NCBI RefSeq assembly: GCF_018449515.1
Contig: NZ_JAAVUQ010000001.1
Location: 523,741 to 587,740 of the forward strand
Direction: 5' to 3'
Source: Caballeronia sp. dw_19
GTDB lineage: Bacteria; Pseudomonadota; Gammaproteobacteria; Burkholderiales; Burkholderiaceae
DNA length: 64,000 nucleotides
Both the position numbers and the translations under genes were made by a program. Of the stretch, positions 41,613 through 49,981 are shown one piece after another (the stretch's first letter is position 1; the number at the start of each line of letters is the position of its first letter). Below the pieces are notes generated by a model. It did no database searches. It had not been told where the DNA came from and saw nothing but the letters and a program-made list of their open reading frames with translations.

Positions 41613-41675
41613 ATGGAATTGCTGATCGGTTTCGTGACCACGGTGTTTATTTCTCTGCTCATCTTTCGAAAATGA
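41613..41675 (+). CDS. 20-residue single-helix membrane peptide (candidate)
   Basis: AAGGAGG (41601-41607) precedes an ATG at 41613 by five bases (the ATG at 41610 is too close). The frame encodes MELLIGFVTTVFISLLIFRK, one hydrophobic helix with Lys/Arg at the end, then TGA. The strong ribosome binding site and clean helix make a real small membrane protein plausible. It lies between bfd and tonB, on the same strand. It may act in the iron uptake system, but that is inferred from position only. Confidence 0.5.
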   Translation: MELLIGFVTTVFISLLIFRK

Positions 41676-41747
41676 AGTCCTCCAGTCTCACATGCTGCAT
41701 GGGCTTTCGCTGTTCGTACGGCATCGCCGCCGTACAACCACGCTGAT

Positions 41748-42524
41748 ATGCCGTCGCCCCTGATCTCGCCCGGCAATTCGGCTGCGGCGCTTAACGTTCA
41801 CCCCTCCCGTTCGATCGAATCCTCAGGCCTCAATCCGCGCGTGATTGCCGCGAGTGTCGCTGTGGTGGCGATTCACGTGGGCCTGCTGGCTATCGTGCTC
41901 ACCCTGCGTAATGAGCCGCCCCCGCGTCCGATCGAATCGAAGACAATCACTGCCGAACTGATCAGTCCCGCGCCGCCGCAACCGGTTGCAGCGCCCGTGG
42001 CAATTCAGTCGACGCCCGTTCCTCCGCCACCAAAACCGGTTCCACCGAAGCCGCTACCGAAGCCCAAGCCCGTCGTTCAGCCGCGCGTGAAGGCCGCACC
42101 AACGCCGTTGCCGGAAACCACGGCGCCCTCGCCTGTGGCGGCAGCCGCGCCTGAGCCGGCTCCCGCTCCGCCTTCGCCGCCGGTTGCGGCAGCGCCGGCC
42201 GCCGCGGCGCCGGCTATCGGGCGTCCGACCATGGCGCTCAACGCGCCGAAGGACGTCGCGCATCTCGAATGCAACATCGCGATGCCGGACTATCCGGCGT
42301 TGTCGCGGCGTCGCGGGGAATCGGGGACGGCGCTGGTGAAGTTCGTCGTCGGGCTGACGGGGAAGATCGAGAACATCGAACTGAAGAAGAGCAGCGGTTC
42401 GTCTCGGCTGGATGACGCCGCGCTCGATGCCATGCGCTCAAGCGCATGCAAGCCCTATAAGGAAAACGGCGTGGCGATCCGCGCCGCCTATTCCCAGCCG
42501 TTCGTATTTGGCTTGAACGACTAG
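41748..42524 (+). CDS. tonB: TonB energy-transducing protein
   Basis: This 258-residue protein has an N-terminal membrane anchor (VIAASVAVVAIHVGLLAIVLTL), a long Pro-rich rod (about residues 75-160 with repeated PKP, PAP and PPS units), and a C-terminal TonB domain with YPALSRRRGESGTALVKFVV and DDAALDAMRSSACKPY. It couples the proton motive force to outer-membrane iron receptors together with ExbB and ExbD encoded next. Confidence 0.95.
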   Translation: MPSPLISPGNSAAALNVHPSRSIESSGLNPRVIAASVAVVAIHVGLLAIVLTLRNEPPPRPIESKTITAELISPAPPQPVAAPVAIQSTPVPPPPKPVPPKPLPKPKPVVQPRVKAAPTPLPETTAPSPVAAAAPEPAPAPPSPPVAAAPAAAAPAIGRPTMALNAPKDVAHLECNIAMPDYPALSRRRGESGTALVKFVVGLTGKIENIELKKSSGSSRLDDAALDAMRSSACKPYKENGVAIRAAYSQPFVFGLND

Positions 42525-42605
42525 CGTCACAGTCGGATCGATCCAACGAACGCTGAATAACACTAAAAAATTCGACCTAATTTCTAGATATCTACAGGAA
42601 CTGCA

Positions 42606-43406
42606 ATGCAAAACTACGGCTTGGCGCATGTCTGGGCGCAAGGGGATTTCGTCACGCGGGGTATCGCGCTCGCGCTGGCGATCATGTCGATCCTGTCGTG
42701 GACAGTGATTCTGGTGAAGGGCCTGAACGTGGTGCGCCTGAAGCGCCTCACGAAAAATGCGGAACAGGCGTTCTGGCATTCGGACGATTTCGCCGACGGC
42801 ATCAACAAGCTGAGCAGCCATTCCTCGAACGCGCAGGACAATCCGTTCCTCGCGCTTGCCCTCTCCGGTCAGGACGCCGCTGACCACCATCATCAGACGC
42901 AACCGCATCTGCACGACCGCATGGACGTGTCGGACTGGGTCACACGCTGCCTGAAGGACACCATGGATGAAGGCGTCGGACGAATGCAGGCGGGTCTCGC
43001 CGTGCTTGCATCGATCGGCAGCACGGCGCCGTTCGTCGGATTGTTCGGCACGGTGTGGGGCATTTATCACGCGCTGCTGACCATTGGCGCGACCGGTCAG
43101 ACGTCCATCGACCAAGTCGCGGGACCGGTCGGCGAGTCGCTGATCATGACGGCGTTCGGCCTGTTCGTCGCCATTCCGGCGGTGCTCGGCTACAACGCGT
43201 TGACCCGCTGGAACAAGGCTATTGTCACGAAGCTGAACCGTTTCGCGCACGGCCTGCACGCGTTCTTCGTGACGGGCACCAAGCTCGCGTCCAGCAAGCG
43301 TGGAGACGGCCTGCGCCTGGCCACGCAGCACGCTGCGAGCGCCGCGATGGTGAGCGCTGCCGGATCCACTGCGGGATCCAGGCAGCCTGCGTCGCGTGTG
43401 AGCTAA
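42606..43406 (+). CDS. exbB: ExbB proton channel protein
   Basis: The 266-residue protein belongs to the MotA/TolQ/ExbB family. A first membrane helix near residue 20 (RGIALALAIMSILSWTVILV) is followed by a large cytosolic loop with His-rich HHHQTQPHLHD. The characteristic block LAVLASIGSTAPFVGLFGTVWGIYHAL lies near residue 135, and the last helix is LIMTAFGLFVAIPAVLGYN. It forms the pentameric channel with ExbD. AGGAACT precedes the ATG. Confidence 0.94.
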   Translation: MQNYGLAHVWAQGDFVTRGIALALAIMSILSWTVILVKGLNVVRLKRLTKNAEQAFWHSDDFADGINKLSSHSSNAQDNPFLALALSGQDAADHHHQTQPHLHDRMDVSDWVTRCLKDTMDEGVGRMQAGLAVLASIGSTAPFVGLFGTVWGIYHALLTIGATGQTSIDQVAGPVGESLIMTAFGLFVAIPAVLGYNALTRWNKAIVTKLNRFAHGLHAFFVTGTKLASSKRGDGLRLATQHAASAAMVSAAGSTAGSRQPASRVS

Positions 43407-43418
43407 GGGGACGTCGCC

Positions 43419-43844
43419 ATGGCCATGAGCCCCTTCTCCAGTGACGAGGACGACGGCATGATGAGCGAGATCAACATGACTCCGCTTGTCGACGTCATGT
43501 TGGTTCTCCTTATCATCTTTCTCGTCACGATTCCCGCGATCAACCATGCGGTGAAAATCGACTTGCCGAAGGCGAGCAGCCAGCCGCAGGACACGAAGCC
43601 GGCGCACGTGGACGTTGCCGTCGAAGCGGACGGAACGGTGCTCTGGAACGACCAGAAGGTCGACGATGCCGCGCTGCAGTCGCGCATAGCCGACGCATCG
43701 AAACAGACGCCGCAGCCGGAATTGCGCCTGCGTGCGGACCGCAAGGTGCCGTATGAGCGTGTCGCCGATGTGATGTCGGCCGCGCAAGGCGGCGGGTTAT
43801 CGAAGATCGGGTTTGTCACCGAGCCGAAGGCGGGTGGGAAGTAG
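43419..43844 (+). CDS. exbD: ExbD proton channel protein
   Basis: This 141-residue protein has a short cytosolic N terminus (SDEDDGMMSEINMTPLVDVMLVLLIIFLV) with the functionally essential Asp in the membrane helix, and a periplasmic domain ending in VADVMSAAQGGGLSKIGFVTEP. A GGGGAC ribosome binding site lies before the ATG, 12 bases behind exbB. A very stable hairpin ends the operon. Confidence 0.94.
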   Translation: MAMSPFSSDEDDGMMSEINMTPLVDVMLVLLIIFLVTIPAINHAVKIDLPKASSQPQDTKPAHVDVAVEADGTVLWNDQKVDDAALQSRIADASKQTPQPELRLRADRKVPYERVADVMSAAQGGGLSKIGFVTEPKAGGK

Positions 43845-43903
43845 CGTGGCATGATTTGCGCATGTGATTTCAGCGCGCACGTGGTTTCGTGGCCCCGCAA
43901 GGT

Positions 43904-43939
43904 AAAAGGCCTTCATCGCAATGATGAAGGCCTTTTTTT
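43904..43939 (+). terminator. Bidirectional terminator of tonB-exbBD and the small secreted peptide gene
   Basis: The stem of 14 pairs (AAAAGGCCTTCATC / GATGAAGGCCTTTT) around GCAAT is followed by a T run and preceded by an A run. It can serve both the rightward exbD transcript and the leftward small gene. Confidence 0.8.
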
Positions 43940-43969
43940 GTGTGCGCGCCGGCACATTCGGGCTAGCGG

Positions 43970-44089
43970 TTACTTTGGCGTCGAGACATTCGAATCCGCA
44001 GTATCGCCACATGCGACAGCCGTGCTCGACACGGACAGCGCTATTAGCCCTATCAGGCCTACTATAAAAGTGGCCGTGAGTTTTCGCAT
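43970..44089 (-). CDS. 39-residue secreted peptide
   Basis: Leftward ATG at 44089 is preceded by AAGGAGC at seven bases. The peptide starts MRKLTATFIVGLIGLIALSV, a typical Sec or lipoprotein signal, followed by SSTAVACGD and a short Asp/Ser/Thr tail ending in PK. AVAC could be a lipobox. The mature peptide would have only about a dozen residues, similar in plan to entericidins. It sits between the exbD terminator and the LysR gene, with its own stop and ribosome binding site. The family is not certain. Confidence 0.65.
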   Translation of the reverse strand: MRKLTATFIVGLIGLIALSVSSTAVACGDTADSNVSTPK

Positions 44090-44218
44090 AAGCAGCTCCT
44101 TAGCGAAGAGATTTCAATATAGCGCCCGAGCACAGCACCTACAAGCCGGCGGCGATTGAATCTGACCATCGCAAGCGCACGCTTCAATGTCAGAAACTTA
44201 AACATACGGCGCGATTAG

Positions 44219-45181
44219 TCACACTGTTTCGCGAGCGGGCTCCGGCTGGAGAGGACATTCTCCCGGGAAGCGATTGCTGTCATTGATCGACTCGACAAGA
44301 AAATCGACGAATGCGCGAATTGCCGGCACCATGCCCTGCCGCGATAAAAACACCGCATAGAGCTGCGGCGCCGGAAAAGTCCAGCCGGGCATCACCGGCG
44401 ACATCTGGCCGGTACGCAGCGCCGCGCCGTACATCATCTCCGGCAACGCCGCGATACCCACGCCACGCAGCACCGCTTCGCGGATCATGCCGAGGTCCGC
44501 TGTCACAAGGCGCGGTTCATGCTCGAATTCGTGACGCGTACCGTCGGGAGCGATCAGGCGAAAGACGTGACGGCCATCGGTGGCCGGGACATCGATGGTA
44601 TCGAACTGCGCCAGTTCCGACGGCGTGAGCGGCGGCGCGTTCGGCTTGAGCAGCGAGGGTGCCGCCACCAGCATTTGTTCCGTGCGCCAGAGCGGGCGCG
44701 CAACGATTGTCGAATTGATGGGTGGTTCCGAGCGCACGCGCAATGCGACGTCGATAGCGTCTTCGAACAAATCGATCACGCGATTCGTCACGCTCAGGAC
44801 GACGCGAACCTCGGGGTATCGATGCAGGAACTCAGGCATCACCTCCGACAAGAACGTCTGCGCGATCGTCACCGGCACGCTGACCCGCACACTGCCGCGC
44901 GGCGAATCGCGCAAGCTATGCACGATATCGACAGCGGCCTGGGCTTCGGACAGCATCGCCTTGCAATGCTGGTAGAAGAGCTGGCCGGCCTCGGTCAGTG
45001 CGAGTTTTCGCGTGGACCGCTGCATCAAACGCACACCGAGCGACGTCTCAAGCTCCGACACACGCCGTGACAAACGCGACTTGGAGATACCCAGCACCCG
45101 CTCCGCCGCCGAGAAACCGCCGTGCTCGACAACGTACGAAAAATACATCAGATCATTGAGGTCATGCGAATCAGGTTTCAT
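44219..45181 (-). CDS. LysR family transcriptional regulator
   Basis: The ATG at 45181 gives 320 residues. The N-terminal winged helix reads LMYFSYVVEHGGFSAAERVLGISKSRLSRRVSELE and RLMQRSTRKLALTEAGQLFY, and the effector domain follows with VRVSVPVTIAQTFL and GVGIAALPEMM. It is transcribed away from a pirin gene whose start is 171 bases off, and LysR proteins often control the divergent neighbour. The upstream Met at 45271 lies too far into the promoter region. Ligand unknown. Confidence 0.92.
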   Translation of the reverse strand: MKPDSHDLNDLMYFSYVVEHGGFSAAERVLGISKSRLSRRVSELETSLGVRLMQRSTRKLALTEAGQLFYQHCKAMLSEAQAAVDIVHSLRDSPRGSVRVSVPVTIAQTFLSEVMPEFLHRYPEVRVVLSVTNRVIDLFEDAIDVALRVRSEPPINSTIVARPLWRTEQMLVAAPSLLKPNAPPLTPSELAQFDTIDVPATDGRHVFRLIAPDGTRHEFEHEPRLVTADLGMIREAVLRGVGIAALPEMMYGAALRTGQMSPVMPGWTFPAPQLYAVFLSRQGMVPAIRAFVDFLVESINDSNRFPGECPLQPEPARETV

Positions 45182-45271
45182 GCGGTCAGGTTTTTCGTTG
45201 GGGTTTTCGTTGTTCCACAGGCGGGACAATCCATTGCGGTTTGATGGCTTTTTCCGCGAAATACCGTCCAT

Positions 45272-45277
45272 ATAATA
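45272..45277 (+). promoter_or_regulatory. Possible -10 element in the LysR/pirin intergenic region
   Basis: A perfect TATAAT lies 75 bases before the pirin start. No good -35 stands at the right distance, which is normal for LysR-activated promoters. Confidence 0.4.
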
Positions 45278-45352
45278 GCGCTATGTTTTAAATTTGGCGC
45301 TAATGCCCCACCCGTTGCAATGGCCACGCTGGCCTGCCCAAGCGAGGACAAA

Positions 45353-46225
45353 ATGGAAACCACACGCAGTATCGAACGCACGATTGCCGCGCTCCGCACG
45401 GTGGAGGGCGGCGGTTTTGTCGTACATCGCCCGTTCCCGACGCGGCTTCTGATGGACTTCGACCCGTTCCTGCTCCTCGATGAAATGGGCCCCGTCGACT
45501 ACGCGCCCGGCGAGGCGAAAGGCGCGCCCGATCATCCGCATCGCGGCTTTGAAACCGTGACATACGTGCTCGAGGGCCAGTTCGGCCACAAGGATTCGGC
45601 GGGGCATTCCGGCACGCTGCGTCAGGGCGACGTGCAATGGATGACGGCTGGCGCGGGCGTGGTGCACAGCGAAATGCCCGATCCCGAATTCACGCGCACC
45701 GGCGGCCGCGTGCACGGCTTGCAGCTTTGGGTGAACCTGCCCAGGCGCGACAAGATGATCCCGCCGCATTATCAGGAAATCGCGTCCGAACGGATTCCGG
45801 TCGCGACCAGCGATGACGGCCGCGTACGCGTGAAGGTCATCGCGGGTGAAGCGCTTGGCGTCAAGGCGGCGATCGAAACGCGTACGCCCATTCTTTACCA
45901 GCATTTTTCGTTGCAACCGGGCGCGTCGGTCGTGCATCCGGTGCCACGGGACTTTCGTGTGTTCGGTTATGCGTTGTCGGGTAACGGTCTGTACGGCGAG
46001 GCGAAGCAAGCCGTGCGGGCGCAGCAGATGATCGTGTTCGCGAACGATGGCGATACGGTCACGTTCGCCGCCGGCGACGAGCCGCTCGAATTGCTGCTGA
46101 TCGGCGGCGTGCCGTTAAAGGAGCCCGTGGTCCGTTACGGCCCGTTCGTGATGAACACGGAGGACGAGATCCGCCAGGCCGTGGTCGATTACCAGGAAGG
46201 ACGCATGGGGTCGATCAACCACTAG
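45353..46225 (+). CDS. Pirin family protein
   Basis: The ATG at 45353 follows GAGGACA, giving 290 residues. Pirin cupin motifs are visible: DHPHRGFETVTYVLEG with the metal-binding His pair and Glu, then GDVQWMTAGAGVVHSEMP with a further His. The C-terminal half is the second cupin (YQHFSLQPGASVVHP). Family members act as iron-dependent quercetinase-like enzymes or regulators. The divergent LysR gene may regulate it; an upstream Met (45320) would add 11 residues without a ribosome binding site. Confidence 0.92.
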   Translation: METTRSIERTIAALRTVEGGGFVVHRPFPTRLLMDFDPFLLLDEMGPVDYAPGEAKGAPDHPHRGFETVTYVLEGQFGHKDSAGHSGTLRQGDVQWMTAGAGVVHSEMPDPEFTRTGGRVHGLQLWVNLPRRDKMIPPHYQEIASERIPVATSDDGRVRVKVIAGEALGVKAAIETRTPILYQHFSLQPGASVVHPVPRDFRVFGYALSGNGLYGEAKQAVRAQQMIVFANDGDTVTFAAGDEPLELLLIGGVPLKEPVVRYGPFVMNTEDEIRQAVVDYQEGRMGSINH

Positions 46226-46391
46226 ACAGGTTCGCCGCCGTTGAGCGGTCATCGACATCAGACCGTGCTTGTTTCACCGGCGCGGCACGAATGACACTAT
46301 TTGCGTCACAATAGTCGTTCGTGCCGCGCCGTTTTATCGTCTGCTTTTATTCCCCGCGCTGTCTGTCCATCCGCTAATTCTGGAGTACCGC

Positions 46392-46802
46392 ATGTCCGAA
46401 AAGTTTGTGACGCCGTCCGTCAGCGCCCACATCGGTGCAACGGATTTTCAGGTTTCGTTGAGCGACGGCCAGCATGACTGGATCGCCGACGAACCATCAA
46501 CACACGGTGGCGCAGATACCGGCCCGACTCCCCACAGCTTGTTACTGTCGAGCCTGGGCGCGTGTACGTCGATCACGCTGAAGATGTACACGAAGCACAA
46601 GGCATGGCCGCTTGAAGCGGTGCACGTGACGCTGACCATGGATATCACGCCCGAGGGCACGGTGATCAACCGCCAGATCCTCCTGACCGGCGAACTCGAT
46701 AACACCCAGCGGGAACGGCTCTTGCAAATTGCAAATGCGTGTCCCGTGCACAAGATTCTCAGCGGCGCGATCATGATTCATTCGGGCCTTACGCCGGCAT
46801 AA
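46392..46802 (+). CDS. OsmC family protein
   Basis: The ATG at 46392 after TGGAG gives 136 residues. The OsmC/Ohr fold shows as [25 protein letters not shown] with one conserved Cys and a second Cys in [11 protein letters not shown], the usual reactive pair. Such proteins reduce organic peroxides using thiols. The gene follows pirin by 166 bases and precedes an SRPBCC gene by 56. Confidence 0.9.
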   Translation: MSEKFVTPSVSAHIGATDFQVSLSDGQHDWIADEPSTHGGADTGPTPHSLLLSSLGACTSITLKMYTKHKAWPLEAVHVTLTMDITPEGTVINRQILLTGELDNTQRERLLQIANACPVHKILSGAIMIHSGLTPA

Positions 46803-46858
46803 GACGCATAAGCGTCGCGTTTTGCGGACCAACTGAACAACCCAAGGAAACTGTCGTT

Positions 46859-47353
46859 TTGAATTTCGAACACCTCATCCAGATCAACGACCCGCTCAAT
46901 CCATTCGTGGAATCGATGACCCGCGAACAGGTCTGGCAAGGACTCGTGCTGCGCGCGGAACAGCCGCAATTATTCGTGATCGGCCTGGATCGCTGCGTGA
47001 TCCTGTCGCGCATTGGCGACGTACTCGAACGCGAACTGCATTACGGTCAGGCCGTCGTGCGTGACCGCGTGACGCTGATCCCCCAAACCAGTGTTCGCTA
47101 CGACATCCTGCCGACCGCCGAATACGTGGGCGGCTCGCTGACCATGGCAATCGAGCAACCGGACGAACTCCAGTTGTTCCTGCGTTTCACCTACGCCACC
47201 ACCCTGCCCGTAGCCGATGATCCACAGGCAAGCGCCGACGCGCTTCAAACGCAGGAGATCGTGAAGTCGGCGTATCGGGAAGCGGATATCGACACCGTCC
47301 GGCTGATCCGGCAATTCGCTCACGGCAGCAATCTCGAAGGCCCGCTGCACTAA
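46859..47353 (+). CDS. SRPBCC (DUF1857-like) protein
   Basis: TTG at 46859 preceded by AAGGAAA gives 164 residues starting NFEHLIQINDPLNPFVESM, which matches the AtaL-like SRPBCC family (DUF1857). Further conserved pieces are LTREQVWQGLVLRAEQP (here MTREQVWQGL) and GGSLTMAIEQPDELQLFLRFTY. The fold binds small hydrophobic ligands; the function is unknown. The frame could start earlier at 46739 but that would overlap the OsmC gene. Confidence 0.85.
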   Translation: MNFEHLIQINDPLNPFVESMTREQVWQGLVLRAEQPQLFVIGLDRCVILSRIGDVLERELHYGQAVVRDRVTLIPQTSVRYDILPTAEYVGGSLTMAIEQPDELQLFLRFTYATTLPVADDPQASADALQTQEIVKSAYREADIDTVRLIRQFAHGSNLEGPLH

Positions 47354-47439
47354 GCCACTAAGGCACCGCGACGTTCCGATAGCCAGACAGTCAATGACTA
47401 TCGAAACGTGTAATCGATGAATACTTCGTTGTTGTAAAT

Positions 47440-47458
47440 AGGAATGGTTATCATTAAG
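47440..47458 (+). promoter_or_regulatory. Fur-box-like site before hemP
   Basis: AGGAATGGTTATCATTAAG matches 12 of 19 positions of the Fur consensus, including ATCATTA. It lies 36 bases before the HemP start. HemP genes are under Fur in related bacteria. Confidence 0.6.
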
Positions 47459-47493
47459 ATTACTCCATCGACTCAACGAACGGACTTTTCGAC

Positions 47494-47769
47494 ATGACCG
47501 ACCTCCTGCGCTCCAATACGCTTCGGCTACGTCGCCCCGTCGAACGCTCTGCGGCCGCAGCTATCTCGCGGCCCCGGACGGCCGCTGTAACGACGGCGCG
47601 TCCTACACAGTCGAGTGTGTCGGAGAGCGGTGAACGTTCCGAGCGTTCCGAGCGTTCTCTACGCAGCGACACGTTGCTGCAAGGTCATAGCCACATCAGC
47701 ATCATGCATAACGGTGAGACGTATCAGTTGCGCGCAACGCGCCTGGGCAAGCTGATTCTCACCAAATAG
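47494..47769 (+). CDS. hemP: Hemin uptake protein HemP
   Basis: The C-terminal 25 residues (HISIMHNGETYQLRATRLGK, ending LILTK) are the whole HemP signature. The protein is 91 residues, longer than the usual 50-70, because of an Arg/Ser/Ala-rich N-terminal half that contains a short repeat (ERSERSERS) from two tandem copies of GTTCCGAGC. HemP in Burkholderia was reported as needed for full expression of the haem receptor gene. An upstream Fur-like box agrees with iron control. Confidence 0.88.
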   Translation: MTDLLRSNTLRLRRPVERSAAAAISRPRTAAVTTARPTQSSVSESGERSERSERSLRSDTLLQGHSHISIMHNGETYQLRATRLGKLILTK

Positions 47770-47808
47770 CACGCAGGACAGAATTGCAGTACCGGGTATT
47801 GTGGGGAC

Positions 47809-47828
47809 CACCTCTTCGAGAGGTGTTT
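47809..47828 (+). terminator. Weak hairpin behind hemP
   Basis: CACCTCT / AGAGGTG form a seven-base stem with a TCG loop. The T tract after it is short (TTTGG), so it is a weak terminator or an mRNA structure. Confidence 0.45.
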
Positions 47829-47964
47829 GGCACTAGCCAGCAATGACGGCTTGCACGCGAGACTTTAGACCCCTTCGTGCAAACACCAGCCAGTCGTCGA
47901 TAGCCAGCGAAGCCGCTTTTTTTGGTTCCCAATCGTGTGCTTTGAACAGCACCATCAGCTAAGC

Positions 47965-47999
47965 AAAAAGCACGTTTTCTCGCGAAAACGTGCTTTTTT
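47965..47999 (+). terminator. Strong bidirectional terminator before the GlcG-like gene
   Basis: A 15-base perfect stem (AAAAAGCACGTTTTC / GAAAACGTGCTTTTT) with TCGC loop, A and T runs on both sides. It can end both hemP and the leftward GlcG/ftr transcript. Confidence 0.8.
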
Positions 48000-48072
48000 A
48001 ACTTTGAAGTTTAGGCCGACTGGTTTCGATCGGCATGACGCAAAGCCCGCTTTGGGCAGATCTTCGGGAAGC

Positions 48073-48486
48073 TTAAACGCTCTCGATCCCCAACGCCGCG
48101 ATGCCCGCTCGCGCCACCGCCGCGTCCTGGTCCGACTTCACGCCAGACACGCCCACCGCGCCGACAATATCCGCACCCACCACGATCGGTACGCCGCCTT
48201 CCAGCATGGCAGTCATCGGTGCGCTCAAGAACGCCGTACGGCCCTGCTTGATCATGTCTTCGTACACTTTCGTTTCGCGCCGGCCGAGCGCAGCGGTGCG
48301 CGCCTTGCCCGCCGACATCTCGGCCGTGCTTGCGCCTGCGCCCTCCAGCCTGTGCAGGTGAAGCAGATGACCGCCGTCATCGACGACAGCAATCGCTACG
48401 CACCACTTGTTCGCCAAAGCATGCGCTTCAGCCGCGGCCGCGATGGTTTTTACGTCCGCGTCGGTCAATACCGGTTTTGTTCTCAT
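48073..48486 (-). CDS. GlcG/HbpS-like haem-binding protein
   Basis: This 137-residue protein is a GlcG/HbpS domain: LTDADVKTIAAAAEAHALAN, VAIAVVDDGGHLLHLHRL, AGKARTAALGRRE and VPIVVGADIVGAVGVSGVKSDQDAAVARAGIAAL. Members bind haem or related ligands and form oligomers. No signal peptide is present. The gene follows ftrD on the same strand by 88 bases, so it may belong to the same iron operon. Confidence 0.88.
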   Translation of the reverse strand: MRTKPVLTDADVKTIAAAAEAHALANKWCVAIAVVDDGGHLLHLHRLEGAGASTAEMSAGKARTAALGRRETKVYEDMIKQGRTAFLSAPMTAMLEGGVPIVVGADIVGAVGVSGVKSDQDAAVARAGIAALGIESV

Positions 48487-48574
48487 TTCGTCACCTGTTG
48501 TTGGAGGATAGTCGTTGCGTTGATAAAGGGATTGGCCCCGCGAGCGGCTCGCGATTGGGTCGATACCCGCAACG

Positions 48575-49981
48575 TTACCGCGAAAAGCCCCAGAACATCA
48601 GGTACCACGCGCTATCGGCGACAGCGAGCGCGGCGATGAACCATAGCATCGCGACACTTTGCGTGACAAAACGCCCGAGCGCATACCGGCCGATGACGCG
48701 CCAGGCAAGCCACGCGCTCCACAGGTTCGCGACACCGAGCAAGCCCAGGCGCACATCGGCCACCCACCAAAGCGGCAAGTGTTCAGCGCGCAGCAATGAC
48801 ACCGTAGTCGCCGATAAACCCAGGAACACGCCGCATCCCGCCACCGGAATCAGCGCCTGCGTCAGGTGATGCAGGCGCGTGAAACTGAAACGCCCGAGCA
48901 TGCGCGTGCCGGCGGCCAGCAAGGCCAGAAGCGCCGTGCCATACACGAGCCCCGTGACCACGATATAACCCACGACCATCCCGCCGTCGAGCCACGAGAA
49001 GACATCGTTTTGTTCGGGATAATGCGTGAAGAGGAACCAGGGCGCGTTTGTATCGAGCGGCCAGAGAATGTTGCGATCGATCAGCCACGACGCAAAGATC
49101 TGCTTCAGGTCGACGAACCACGTGCTCACGGTCCAGTGGAACGCACCAATAGCAATGCCCAGCAGGCCGTACAGGATCAGCGCGGTGTCCCACGGATTAG
49201 CTTGTTTATCGCCGAGTTGCACGACTTCGGCCGAGGGCGAACGCCACTCCAGCGAAATAGCGTCCCGATGGCCGCTGCAACGCCCACACATATGGCAATC
49301 CGACGCGCCCTTCATGGCGCGTAGCGGCACGAGCGGCGCGCAGTTGACGGGGATCACGCGATGCCCGTGCTCGCCCTCTTTATACGAGCGCCGCCACGCG
49401 TCCTCGTTGACCTTGTAGTGGAATGGTGCGAGCCGTGCCAGAAGCGAAAATACCCCGTTCACGGGGCAGAGATACTTGCACCACACGCGTTTCTCGCGCC
49501 CATACAACACACCAACAATCATTGCGCCGACCGTCGAGCCGCCGAGCACGAGCAACACGGCTTTCGGATACTGATAAACGCTGACCATCTGGCCATAGAT
49601 GGTGGTGATGCCGAATGCCACGAACGGCCAGCCGCCCCAGCGCAACCAGCGCGGGATTGCCCAGCCGCGGCCGAACTTGCTCGCAAACTCGGTCAGTGCG
49701 CCTTCGGGACACAGCACGCCGCACCACACGCGGCCGAGCATCACCATGGAAAGCAGGACGAACGGCCACCAGATACCCCAGAACACAAACTGCGCGGCAA
49801 GCGTCAGGTTGCTCCAGAGATGCGCGGTACCGTCCGGCAACGGCAAGACGGCTGGAACCAGAATCAGGAATGCATACACGGCAACCACAACCCATTGAAT
49901 GCCGCGGATCATGCTGCCGTGTTGTTGCATCCATTGGCCGGCTTGCTGCAGCCGGCCGGGCCGATTCATCACGTCGCTCAT
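48575..49981 (-). CDS. ftrD: Membrane 4Fe-4S ferredoxin of the Ftr system
   Basis: The 468-residue protein has about eight membrane segments and NapH-like motifs: VWCGVLCPEGALTEFASKFG and RVWCKYLCPVNGVFSLLARL with CxxxCP clusters, then KGASDCHMCGRCSGHRDAI with another Cys set. It would pass electrons to the periplasm for iron oxidation/reduction coupling in FtrABCD. The gene overlaps ftrC by four bases. Confidence 0.88.
   Translation of the reverse strand: MSDVMNRPGRLQQAGQWMQQHGSMIRGIQWVVVAVYAFLILVPAVLPLPDGTAHLWSNLTLAAQFVFWGIWWPFVLLSMVMLGRVWCGVLCPEGALTEFASKFGRGWAIPRWLRWGGWPFVAFGITTIYGQMVSVYQYPKAVLLVLGGSTVGAMIVGVLYGREKRVWCKYLCPVNGVFSLLARLAPFHYKVNEDAWRRSYKEGEHGHRVIPVNCAPLVPLRAMKGASDCHMCGRCSGHRDAISLEWRSPSAEVVQLGDKQANPWDTALILYGLLGIAIGAFHWTVSTWFVDLKQIFASWLIDRNILWPLDTNAPWFLFTHYPEQNDVFSWLDGGMVVGYIVVTGLVYGTALLALLAAGTRMLGRFSFTRLHHLTQALIPVAGCGVFLGLSATTVSLLRAEHLPLWWVADVRLGLLGVANLWSAWLAWRVIGRYALGRFVTQSVAMLWFIAALAVADSAWYLMFWGFSR

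Noticed and set aside
42438..43787. Leftward 449-codon frame opposite exbB and exbD
   Set aside because: Fully antisense to exbB/exbD, whose families are certain; sequence is His/Arg-rich without domain features.
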